Assembly: GCA_009760885.1 (NCBI GenBank)
Contig: CM019713.1
Span: forward strand, 24,374,427-24,438,426
Origin: Achatina immaculata
Lineage: Eukaryota; Mollusca; Gastropoda; Stylommatophora; Achatinidae
DNA length: 64,000 bases
Reading direction: 5' to 3'
Shown: positions 54,821-64,000 of the stretch, in pieces
Numbering within the stretch: position 1 is the first letter of the stretch
Layout: every line of letters starts with the position of its first letter
Made by a program: the position numbers and the translations under genes
The notes under the pieces: model-generated
The model's input: only the letters and a program-made list of their open reading frames with translations
Database searches by the model: none
Told to the model about the DNA's origin: nothing

Positions 54821-56540
54821 GAGGATGAATGTTATCTGCCCACGACTCGCAGACATGATATCCAGTCCCTTAGCGGAAAAAAGGTTGCCAACCCCTGCTG
54901 TAGTTAAGTTTATGTTCCACCATTTCATAGATAATTTTGTGCTGCTGTCTCTAAAGCATGACAGGATTACCTTTATCTTGTTTACCATTCTATAGATAAT
55001 TTTGTGCTGCTACCATTCTATAGATAATTTACTGCTGGTTACAAGCCTGCTCGTTACAAGCCTTAAGGTAATGTAAAATTCCTGTCTCCATGCCATTACG
55101 GCCTTGTTTGTATTGAAATGCGGGTACTGTACTTGCATTATCAAATGAGACTATGTGACAACATTCCTGGCAATATCTGGAGTCGAAGTCATGGAGAGTC
55201 AAGGCTCCACATTCAAACTCGCACACACATACACACACAAAGAGAAATACATATACACGCTGAAGTAAACTTTTCCAACTTTTTTTTAAAGGCTGTGAAA
55301 ACCCATAATACACAACCGTTTATCCTTATCAGGGCCTCAAAGACGTGGTTTCTAAATCGAGCGTTGATCAAATCCACGATTAACTGGAACTTTTAACCCT
55401 TCTCCCTTAGGAAGAATAAAAGCCCAGTGCTGGATTTTCAATTCTTTCTTTATGTCAGTCACAATTTCTCTTTGTATCAAGCAAGAAAATTTTGCACTTT
55501 CATTAAATACCCCAAGGATAAAGTGCAATATTCCTTCTGAATGAAGCATTCCCGAATGAGGTCACCGTAGCCAAGTTCGATAGTTCTTACGTTACTTCTG
55601 ACAAACAAGCAGTTACGCATGCGCGGTGTCAGGAAACTAGGTTACTCGGTTAGTGTGACCAGGGGTGAACGTTTAGTAAAAAAAAAAAAAATCTCCTGAT
55701 GGTAAACTCCTTGAGCTTTCTCTGCATACAGAACCAAAACGGTGGTGGTGGGTTGGGTGAGTGGGAGGGGAATGATGACTCATGTAAAAAAAAAAACACT
55801 GCCTGTATTTGGTTTTGTTATTTGTTTATCACTGCAAGTGGAGACTTGTTGAAATGTTCTGGCCGTGATAAAGTTCAGTGACGAGAATGTCGGTTTTCTA
55901 CTTCGTCACATTCGCTGATCTCCCTGTGACTGCAGAAGGTCGTGTTCTTTGTAGTAGTGATGAATTAGGATCACAGAGTCGCATGGGGAATGGGTGTAGT
56001 AGCTTCCTCAAGTCTGGGACTGGATTCAACAATTTTTCTTAGTGTGTTTCACTTCGCCCGGGGAGTCGTCTGGAAAGCCCACCTCCTCCATTTTATAAAG
56101 CGCCCAGTATTGTCCCGTATTTACATCCTTTATCTCCATATGTTCGAAAATACCTATAATTTTTTGACGCAAATGTTGTAGAGAAATTCAAGTGGATGTT
56201 ATTGGTACATTTGTAAGTAAAATGATAAATCTAACCTACTGATTCAAATTTTATGTTAAAGTGAGTAAAGTAACCTTTAATTTTAACACCCCAAACTCCG
56301 CTCGCTTTACGTGTGTCCCGTATTTGAACTTAGAAATAATGGCGAGGTTATTATAGCCGTGCAATACAGCAAGAGTTCTTAGCAGAGGATATCCACGCCC
56401 TTTTGTGGACATGGGAATCAAATGATACGGGTGCGGGACTCAAAATTTATGGGAATCAAATGATACGGGTGCGGGACTCAAAATCTCAAGTTTTTTTTTT
56501 TTTTAAATCGTTTCTAAGTTATAAATTTTTTTCATCCCTC
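54821..56540. other. Intergenic sequence, mostly unassigned
   Basis: 54821-55030 has short direct repeats (CATAGATAATTTTGTGCTGCT). 55560-56160 is less AT-rich and contains ACGCATGCGCGG near 55616, close to an NRF1-type core, but no gene start can be linked. 56410-56490 holds a 35-bp direct repeat (GGGAATCAAATGATACGGGT). Around 55680 and 55785 there are A runs. Small ORFs here have no recognisable protein. Confidence 0.4.
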
Positions 56541-56544
56541 TGTT

Positions 56545-57370
56545 CCATCACTGTGTAAAGTAAAACTTTCATCCGTTCTATTATTATGTATAACTATGTA
56601 AAATACAAATTTAATTCGTTATATGCAGGAAGCTCTCTACCGTAGAGAGCGGAACAACAACACAACTCCTTTAGATCAACAGAGGAAGTACACCCCCCCC
56701 CCCCCCAGACAAGTGTTTCGGCCCTTTATATTTTATATATTTATTCATATCACTGTGTAAAGTAAAACTTTCATCTGTTCTGTTCTTATTTATCGCTGTG
56801 TAAAGTAAAAATTTCATCCGTTCTGTTTATTCATATCACTGTGTAAAGTAAAACTTTCATCTGTTCTGTTCTTATGTATCGCTGTATAAAGTAAAACTTT
56901 CATCCGTTCTGTTCTTTTGTATCGCTGTATAAAATAAAACTTTCATCCGTTCTGTTCTTATGTATCAAACTTTCATCTGTTCTGTTCTTATGTATCGCTG
57001 TGTAAAGTAAAAATTTCATCTGTTCTGTTTATTCATATCACTGTGCAAAGTAAAACTTTCATCCGTTCTGTTCTTATGTATCAAACTTTCATCCGTTCTG
57101 TTCTTATGTATCAAACTTTCATCCGTTCTGTTCTTATGTATCGCTGTATAAAGTAAAACTTTCATCCGTTCTGTTCTTATGTATAACTGTGTAAAGTAAA
57201 AAAAACGTTCATCAGTTCTGTTTATTCATATCACTGTGTAAAGTAAAACTTTCATCTGTTCTGTTTATTCATATCACTGTGTAATGTAAAACTTTCATCT
57301 GTTCTGTTTATTCGTATCACTTTGTAAAGTAAAACTTTCACCTGTTCTGTCTATTCATATCATTGTGTAA
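56545..57370. repeat. About 40-bp minisatellite, imperfect
   Basis: The unit is like CACTGTGTAAAGTAAAACTT followed by TCATCCGTTCTGTTCTTATGTAT, with deletions and variable lengths, interrupted by CAAACTTTCATC half units. A C15-like run lies at 56692-56707. Confidence 0.88.
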
Positions 57371-57548
57371 AGTAAAACAAAGATTTTGAAATCACACTTG
57401 TACCTAACAGGACTGATAATGATGATGATTTCGGAAATCTCATGAAGTGAGTATGAGGTCATATTGGACAATCTGTCTGGGACCAGCAGTTGTATAAAAG
57501 TTGTAAATTCGCTTAACAAATGCAAAATGATTTCTATTCCGTTGTTTT

Positions 57549-57850
57549 CTTCTTCTTCTTCGTTCGCTTCTACCACCAAGACAGCACTGTGATCCTACTG
57601 AATGTACGCCTGTTGTCCTCGTTAGGTCCTGTGGTCTCCTGTGTGGTCCCCAAAAGGACCACACGAGATCCACGAGAGGACCACAGGGGGTTCAGAGTAT
57701 CGAAGGGCTTTAGCCTGTATTCTTGGTGGGTCTCAGAAGCGTGACACCGTGGTTTTCGTTGCACCAGTTTAGTCTAGGGTTGGACTTTCTCACCGGAAGA
57801 CCTCGACGTGTTTAGGATATCAGTGCATCCCCGCTGGGTGAGAGGCGGTA
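57549..57850 (-). mobile_element. E element, 5'-truncated short copy
   Basis: Starts CTTCTTCTTCTTCGTTCGC on the + strand and ends within the first ~95-bp unit (GGGTGAGAGGCGGTA). GTTGTT at both ends (57541-57546 and 57851-57856) may be a short target duplication. Confidence 0.75.
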
Positions 57851-58532
57851 GTTGTTAAAACACACGAAGGAAAATTAATTTTTCTTTTTAAAACGCAGAT
57901 TTTAAAATTGAAATTTGTGAATGTTGAGGTTGAATTTGGAGCAACTTTCCAAAAACCAGACAGCACCAATAAACATTTTAAAATGACGCACGTCAATCAG
58001 TTTGTACAACGAGACGAGTGTCCTGATAGACTGACAGACATCAGAAGACATTAATTCAGTGAATATTCAGCATGAAAGAATATCGCCCTGAAATACTGAA
58101 AGGTACATGACAATTAAAAAAAGGGATAAAATAAAGCTGCTCCTACTTGTTTCCTAGTTTATACATTCTGGTATCACAGCTTTACTGCAGTACTTCGTGT
58201 ATAGCTGTATCTTATACACTAATTATTGTGGTTACTCCACCCATGGTGTCGTGTCTGATTTGGTCTTTTCTTGTCACATTTAGTATTATCAATAAACATC
58301 TAATTTCTGTCGTGATGTTTTTCCCCATTTTAGTGTCCGTGTCAGACACTGAAAGCACCGAGTTGGTGGGGGAAAATTGTGTTGTATAATGCTCTGTTTG
58401 TTTCAGAGGTGATGTATTTGTTTCTCAGTAAAGGTGTCATTTGTCTAATGACCTGATTTGCTTTATTGGATCCGTTCTCAATTTCAGCATCATTTTTTCC
58501 CAGAGAATGATATTGTACTACCTAGGGTATAT

Positions 58533-58632
58533 TAAATGTATATTATGTAATAATAATAATAATTATTATAAAATAACTTAGGGTATATTAAATGTATATT
58601 ATGTAATAATAATAATTATTATAAAATAACTT
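58533..58632. repeat. Tandem duplication of about 54 bp
   Basis: TAGGGTATATTAAATGTATA followed by TTATGTAATAATAATAA... occurs twice just before the first tRNA gene. Confidence 0.85.
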
Positions 58633-58647
58633 TTAAAAAAAATTGTC

Positions 58648-58719
58648 CTCCCCGGCGGGGAATCGAACCCCGGTCTCCCGCGTGACAGGCGGGGATACTA
58701 ACCACTATACTACCGAGGA
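58648..58719 (-). tRNA. tRNA-Asp (GTC)
   Basis: 72 bp, read on the minus strand TCCTCGGTAGTATAGTGGTT ... GGTTCGATTCCCC ... GGGGAG. The acceptor stem TCCTCGG pairs with CCGGGGA. The A box TATAGTGGTTAG and B box GGTTCGATTCC are intact. Anticodon GTC is at 58684-58686. A T run follows (about 58633-58644 on the complementary strand), as expected for a Pol III terminator. No intron. Confidence 0.96.
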
Positions 58720-58959
58720 CACGATGTTATTGGTGGTCACTGACACAACATTCTATGAGGAAAATGTTGCTGACAAATTCATGATTAGTGAACCATAGCT
58801 GCCCCATCTCCTCGTTGATGTCCCCAGTAACAGTCCCAAACCATGTCATTTACGCTATTAAGAATTTTTTTTTAATCCATCTGACCATGCGGGTGGAAAG
58901 GCAAAAAAATTCTTTATCGTCATCTGCCACTAATCCAACTCGACCCCGACACACGCGAC

Positions 58960-59570
58960 ATTTTCTCTGATCCACCCCTATTAGCATACACATGTGAGCC
59001 AAATCTTAAAAAGACATCCTCGTTCACAGCCACTTGAAGCAGAGTCATACATACGTTGGCACCAGAAAATGTAACCGCTCCGCTGCGTTACCCTCCCCTG
59101 TAGTCTGGGAAGCGAACACAGTCACTTTTCCCAAAACTGTCCTCCCTCTTCATGAGGGATTCACATGCGAGTCCCGTAATGTGATACATGTCATCGTTTG
59201 CAAAAGATGCAGAATAACGTATATTGGTGAGACTGGCCTCAGATTAGGGGACCGCTTGCAGAAACATCTGTACAATATCGCCCAGCAGGCTTCGAAACCA
59301 GTCCCTAATCATTTCAGTGGCCCCCAACCACAGAGGCAAATCTGATTTTCTGGTAACAGCTAGACTTGACTGTCAGAGGCTATTTGAGACGCACGCCTTG
59401 GAGACATTTCATTGGAGTGGAGAGCGTATCCCCCACCCCACCTCCGGTTATAACAGTCCATAGAACCGTCCAGGCAAAGAAACCGACTAGATCTGTCCAA
59501 CAAATCAATGATGAGCCTCGTCGATGTTGCGGATTATATGCACATGTACTGGGACCATCATTCTAAACAT
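58960..59570 (+). pseudogene. Penelope-like element GIY-YIG domain fragment
   Basis: The frame 59034-59345 reads HTYVGTRKCNRS, then NTVTFPKTVLPLHEGFTCES, RNVIHVIVCKRCRITYIGET and GLRLGDRLQKHLYNI. The Cys motif CES...CKRC followed by YIGET is the C-terminal GIY-YIG endonuclease of Penelope-like retroelements. CNRSAAL and the preceding TRPRHTRHF are frame-shifted bits of the upstream Cys-rich part. The RT portion is not present nearby. It lies between the two tRNA-Asp genes. Confidence 0.78.
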
Positions 59571-59727
59571 ATTTTCCAATAAACTATTATCTAAAAGTAA
59601 AAATGATACAGACAATATGACCCTAAATGCAGCCACCATGGTGAAAAAAAAAATAATTTAAAAAAAAAAAAGAAGAAGAAAGAAAGAAAGAAAGAAAAAG
59701 CCTAACGCTGTATTAAAAAAAAAAATC

Positions 59728-59799
59728 CTCCCCGGCGGGGAATCGAACCCCGGTCTCCCGCGTGACAGGCGGGGATACTAACCACTATACTACCGAGGA
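59728..59799 (-). tRNA. tRNA-Asp (GTC), second copy
   Basis: Identical in all 72 bases to the gene at 58648-58719. Anticodon at 59764-59766. Flanks are partly conserved: CACGATGTTA upstream on the minus strand, and an A run on the + strand (T run on the coding strand) downstream as terminator. The two lie 1,080 bp apart in the same orientation. Confidence 0.96.
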
Positions 59800-59809
59800 C
59801 ACGATGTTA

Positions 59810-60429
59810 CTGTTGATCATTGGCGCAACACTGATAGAGGGCAATGATGGCTATCGCCAAAATACAGTATTGTTAATGCTTTATTTGTTTAACTGCTGCA
59901 TTTAAACAATGTCACGCAGATGACACAACCCGCGTAGCTCTTGAGAACCGCTACATTCAGGATTATGTGATACTGGAACCACACGGGTTAACTTTTGGAC
60001 TCGCTATTCAGCTACACCTAACATTCTTCTCTTCAACAATTATAATCCCTCTCCACCAAGCTCCACTCCCTTCTCACTTGTTACACATAGTTCAGAACAT
60101 CATCACACAACATCACGTTACAACCCTTCTACCCTAACTATAATCATCTATTTTACCTTCTCCTGGCTAGGTTAACATTGTATCACTCTCTCTCCCCTCC
60201 ACGGTTTCCCAACCCACCACCCCCAGTTACGACACACCGACCACACATTACAGGTCTCCATTTAAACAATCTCTACGCTACACTATGCCCATTTCTGAAA
60301 CACAGCGTCAGACAAGCCACATCTTCTTACAAGTTAAAGCTAAGTGCTTTATTCATTTTTTTAAAATATAGCATTCATATGAATCTATACTTTATCTCCT
60401 CTCTCTATTTCTTCGTCCTGTATGTTTTT
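59810..60429. other. Unassigned sequence
   Basis: Pyrimidine-rich in 60000-60240. A small ORF at 60178-60435 has no recognisable protein. Near 59834 GATGGCTATCGCC makes a small inverted repeat. No feature supported. Confidence 0.4.
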
Positions 60430-60490
60430 GTATGATTAAGGCTCACGCCGAAACGTCACAACTTTGTAGTCCTTAAGTAGTAAAGCTGCT
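60430..60490 (+). repeat. Penelope-type terminal motif, hammerhead-like
   Basis: ATGATTAAGGCTCACGCCGA followed by AACGTC. GGC-TCAC-GCC can form a stem II, followed by GAAA and CGTC as in a hammerhead ribozyme core. The upstream CTGATGA box is degenerate (ATGATTA), so cleavage is doubtful. A shared sequence AAGCTGCTCCTA lies just after and again at 58135. Confidence 0.4.
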
Positions 60491-60529
60491 CCTATTTTTT
60501 TCCTATTTTATACATTCATGGTTGGAGTG

Positions 60530-60660
60530 CTACCAGTATTACACTACATTCAGAAACAGCAAGTCAAACGGCTTAACCACGTTACGCGACTACCACCAGA
60601 CAGTATACCACAGAAAACAGTCACACTGAGAGTTGTAGGAAACAGATGGAGATGCCGCCC
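60530..60660 (+). mobile_element. LINE 3'-end fragment, further RTE-like lineage
   Basis: IQKQQVKRLNHVTRLPPDS, then IPQKTVTLRVVGNRWRCRPR. This matches the pattern VKWxNHVxRxPxxxxxxK...GxRxRGRPxxRW at the end of RTE proteins. It ends where RTE-A begins. Confidence 0.6.
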
Positions 60661-61009
60661 ACGCAGGAGATGAGGAAATTATATTCATTCATTTGCATGT
60701 CCCTTGCGGAACTTTGCCTCCCTAACAGCACTCCTGCGGGCCTCTCAGTTGTAAGATGGCCTGCTGCAATGCATCCATTTGCAGATCATCAACGATGTCT
60801 TGCAGCCATCTTCGCCTTGGTCTTCCTCTCTTTCTTTTTCCCATTATGTATCCTTCCAAGACGGTCTTCTCTGGATTATCATGACGTTTAATGTGTCCAA
60901 AATATTTACATTTTCTTTCTTTAATTCTCTTTACTAGCCAGCCTTCCTCAATATTAAGTTCTTGTAGTATGGATATATGTGTTCTTTTTTGTGTCCATGA
61001 TATTTGAAC

Positions 61010-62870
61010 AACTAAAGAAATAGAAAAGAAATTAGACTCTTTTGAGGTTCTAAGGACTGCAAATGCGCCTCAAACAGCCTCTGGCAGTCAAGTCCAGCTC
61101 CTGGCCTTCCCGTGGCAGAACTGTTTAAACTGACAGGAGAAGGGGCGAGGGCGAATATCTGGCGCCTGAAAACCAGTTACTTAGGGTAGATGAGTGGCAT
61201 GTTTGGTAGGTCATCTGCCGCTGTTGGCGAGATTTTTCAGCTGCCGTGCGTGGAGCGGTGCTCCTCCCGGCCAATGAAGAAAGGTGCAAATGAGGTTGCC
61301 GCGCAGCATCACTGCGGAAAAGGTGGTAGAAAGGATAAAGCGAAGCAAACAGTCAAATCACGGCACCTCTGGTATGGAGGTTGGCCACGTCCTGAGTGCA
61401 GTCATATCGGGTGAAATGCATGAACCGGCTTGTCCCAGAGGTTAAGACACTGCTGGCGAGACTCTTCAAATGCCGCGTGTGGAGTGAAGCTCCTCCCGGT
61501 CAAGGAAGAAATGCGGAAAAGAAATAAGGGTTGCTGTGCGGCGCCGATGGAAAAAGGTGGTGGAAAGTGAAGTTTAACTGGTATGTCCAGTAGTATCGCT
61601 ACGAGAGCTATACCACGGCACCTCTGCGCTAGAGGCCGGCCACGTCCAAAATACACCTACACTGGTGAAATATGCCTAAACCGGCACACACCAGGGGTGG
61701 AATTTGATGGCTAGACATGTCATGCCACCTCCGCTCTAGAGGTCGGTAACGCCTGATATACACCCATACTGGTGAATTTTGCCTAAACCGCCTCATACCA
61801 GGGGTGAATCTTGAAGGCTATGCATGTCACAGTACCTCTGCTTTAGAGGTCTGTCTCGTCTCAAACACGCCCATACTGGGATAATGCCTAAACCGGCTCA
61901 ACCCAGGGGTAGAAGTCACTAGTGGCGAGGATTCGTCCTCCTGGACAAAAGCTCCACCCTGGTCACAACTAGGAAGGGTAGCGGCCACGACCGCATAATG
62001 CTGAAGTCGGAGACATTGGACCAGGGAAGTCTAGATAGGCAACCACCTCTCACCCGGCGGGGATGTTTGCGTATCCTAGTCACGCTGAGGTTTTCCGGTG
62101 AGAAAGTCCAACTCTGGACTGGATGGGCAACCACCTCTCACCCGGCGGTGATACACGGGTATCTCAAAACACGTCGAGGTTTTCCGGTGAGAAGGTCCAA
62201 CTCTGGCCTGGGTGGGCTACCACCTCTCACCCAGCGGGGATGCACTGATATCCTAAACACGCCGAGGTCTTCCGGTGAGAAAGTCCAACCCTAGACTAAA
62301 TTGGTGCAATGAAAACCACGGTGTCACGCAATCCTGCTTCCAAGACCCATCAAGAATACAGGCTAAAGCCCTGTGATACTCTGAACCCCTTGTGGTCCTC
62401 TCGTGGATCTCGTCTTTTCGGTGACCACACAGGGGACCACGGGACCTAACGAGGACCACAGGCGTAAATTCAGTAGGATCACATTGCGGTTTTGGTGGTA
62501 GAAGCGAACGAAGAAGAAGAAGAAGACTCTTTTGAAAACAAATGCCCAAAGAACATACTCGGCATCAAGTGGAATGAATTCAAGAACAATGCAGAGATAA
62601 GACAGATGACTGAACAACAACCAGTCTCATGGGTGATCAGGAAAAGGAGATGGACATATGTTGGTCACTTAATGAGAAGAAACGATCAGAGAATCCCAAA
62701 ACAAGCTATCAAGTGGAACACAACAGGCCGAAGAAAAAGAGGCAGACCGCGCGAAACTCTGAAGAGGATATTATTAAGAGAGGCCAAATTAACAGGCATA
62801 AAATCCTTTGATGAGGTTGAAAGACTCGCCGAAGACAGGAAAAATTGGCGAACTACTTTGCGAGCGCATT
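61010..62870 (+). mobile_element. RTE-B LINE fragment, split by E
   Basis: 61010-61045 and 62524-62870 are adjoining parts of the RTE-B C-terminal coding region: TTKEIEKKLDSFE, then FENKCPKNILGIKWNEFKNN, RRWTYVGHLMRRND and a basic GRRKRGRPRETL. It ends at ...WRTTLRA, before the normal LCDV end and tail. It is truncated at both ends and has no target duplication. Confidence 0.83.
61046..62523 (+). mobile_element. E element, long copy
   Basis: A perfect 12-bp target duplication, AGACTCTTTTGA, lies at 61034-61045 and 62524-62535. The 3' end is GTAGAAGCGAACGAAGAAGA AGAAG. It shows ~108-bp units at 61390-61920 (TGCCTAAACCGG ... ACCTCTGC) and ~95-bp units at 62040-62290 (CACCTCTCACCC ... TTTTCCGGTGAGAAAGTCCA). 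It extends further 5' than the other copies (61046-61190). No protein frame is convincing. Confidence 0.87.
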
Positions 62871-63233
62871 TACATTCAAAGGCATGTATGTGTTTTTCAG
62901 GTGTTTTGTTAAGTATCCAGGTCTCACAGGTATATGTTGCGATGGGAAAGATGCATGCCCTTAAAAATCTTATTTTTGTTGTTCTGTCTGTTCCTCTCCA
63001 CAGATTCCTTAGCTGTTTTACGTTCTGAAGAAATTACAGAAATCTTAAATAGGCCATTATATGAAGAAAATTACCAAGCCCTGTCAAAATGTCTGCTTGT
63101 TCCCTCAACTTGAAAGATACACGAGGAAGACGACAAGACAAGGCAGGTGTATGTATATCTTAAAACTCACACTCTCGTTAGATGGCAGAATAACAGCAAT
63201 AAACATGTATAAGTTAACCGTTGTCCAGGCAAT

Positions 63234-64000
63234 CTTCTTCTTCTTTGTTCGCTTCTACCACTAAGACTGCCCCGTGATCCTACTGAATTTACTCCTGTGG
63301 TCCTCGATAGGTCCCGTGGTCCCCCTGGGGTCCCCGAAAGGACCACATGAGATCCACGAGAGGACCACAAGAGGTTCAGAGTATCGCAGGGCTTGAGCCT
63401 GTTTTCTCGGTGGGTCCCAGAAGCGGGATTGCGTGACACTGTGGTTTTCGTTGCACCAGTTTAATCTAGAGTTGGATTTTCTCACCGAAAAACCTGGACG
63501 TATTTTGCATATCAGTATATCCCCGCTTGGTGAGAGGTAGTTGCCCATCCAGTCCAGCGTTAGACTTTCTCACTGGAAAACCTAAGCGTGATTAGGATGC
63601 GCATACATTCCCCGCGCGGGTGAGAGGTGGTTGCCTATCTAGACTGCCCTGGTCCAGTGTCTCGGACTTCAGCATTTTGTGGTCGTGGCCGCTACCCTTC
63701 CTAGTTGTGACTAGGACGGAGCTTTTGTCCAGGAGGACGAATCCTCGCTACTAGTAAGTTTCACCCCTGGGTTAAGCCGGTTTAGGCGTATTATCCCAGT
63801 ATGGGCGTGTTTAGGACGTGACCGACCTCCAGAGCAGAGGTACCGTGACATGAGTAGCCATCAAGTTTCACCCCTGGTTTAAGCCGGTTTAGGCATACTT
63901 CACCAGTATGGGTGTATATCGGACGTTGCCGGTTTCTAGAGCAGAGGTGCCGTGGTATGAGTAGCTCTCGCCGCGAGACTACTGGACATACCAATTAAGC
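63234..64000 (-). mobile_element. E element, copy running off the window
   Basis: Begins CTTCTTCTTCTTTGTTCGCT on + and contains the CCACAGG/GGACCAC region, ~95-bp units (GGTGAGAGGTAGTTGCC) and ~108-bp units (AAGCCGGTTTAGGC). It continues beyond 64000. Confidence 0.8.

Larger units (their letters stand above)
60682..63026 (-). mobile_element. RTE-A LINE, interrupted by RTE-B and E
   Basis: RTE-A minus-strand sequence at 60682-61009 and 62871-63026. Together they match the 3' part from WRG(A/T)DRTTKIRF to the ATGA tail. A 10-bp duplication with one mismatch, GAGGAAATTA (60672-60681) and GAAGAAATTA (63027-63036), bounds the whole. About 16 bp of RTE-A is missing at the RTE-B junction. Inside are RTE-B sequence and an E element. 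Confidence 0.83.

Noticed and set aside
58147..58389. 80-codon hydrophobic frame
   Set aside because: On the opposite strand the region resembles LINE remnants like 31080-31700; too weak to annotate either way.
60178..60435. 85-codon frame before the Penelope-type motif
   Set aside because: Low-complexity Pro/Ser composition, no family, no upstream Cys-rich PLE sequence.

Overview
This is eukaryotic DNA, AT-rich and extremely repeat-dense. It looks like an invertebrate genome. A mollusc, possibly a cephalopod, would fit the mix of RTE-type LINEs, tRNA-headed SINEs, mariners, Penelope-like remnants and minisatellites, but nothing here proves the taxon.

One host protein-coding gene can be supported. 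Thirteen short exons on the + strand (5519 to 52790) are separated by kilobase introns, all with GT donors and AG acceptors and all in compatible phase. They encode the C-terminal ~563 residues of a protein whose 5' part lies at or beyond the window start. Two exon types alternate: type I enters in phase 1 and leaves in phase 2, and type II does the reverse. Each I+II pair is one ~80-96 residue cysteine module. Six modules are present, followed by a short basic tail, a stop, and a 3' UTR with a poly(A) signal near 53638. Each module has exactly six or exactly four cysteines (6,4,4,6,4,6), which suggests an extracellular disulfide-bonded repeat protein. I do not recognise the family with certainty.

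Two identical tRNA-Asp(GTC) genes on the minus strand (58648-58719 and 59728-59799) flank a Penelope-like GIY-YIG remnant.

Almost everything else is mobile DNA and tandem repeats inside the introns and downstream of the gene. The endonuclease/reverse-transcriptase LINEs fall into several lineages. RTE-A includes a full-length 3.3 kb copy at 10779-14117 with an 11-bp target duplication. RTE-B, RTE-C and RTE-D are mostly truncated. An I/Jockey-type element with AP endonuclease, RT and RNase H pieces lies at 37658-42040 and 45225-46330. Two non-autonomous families, here called E and F, end in a GAA-rich tail and several copies have clear target duplications; F matches the 5' region of the I-type element. 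Mariner relics lie at 169-2043, 5975-6720, 29491-30127 and 34966-35160. Several insertions are nested and can be ordered in time.

Layout: 0.2-5.4 kb mariner, minisatellite and RTE copies; 5.5-52.8 kb the modular gene with TE-filled introns; 52.8-53.7 kb its 3' UTR; 53.7-57.9 kb E elements and minisatellites; 58.6-59.8 kb the tRNA pair; 60.4-64.0 kb nested RTE-A/RTE-B/E copies.
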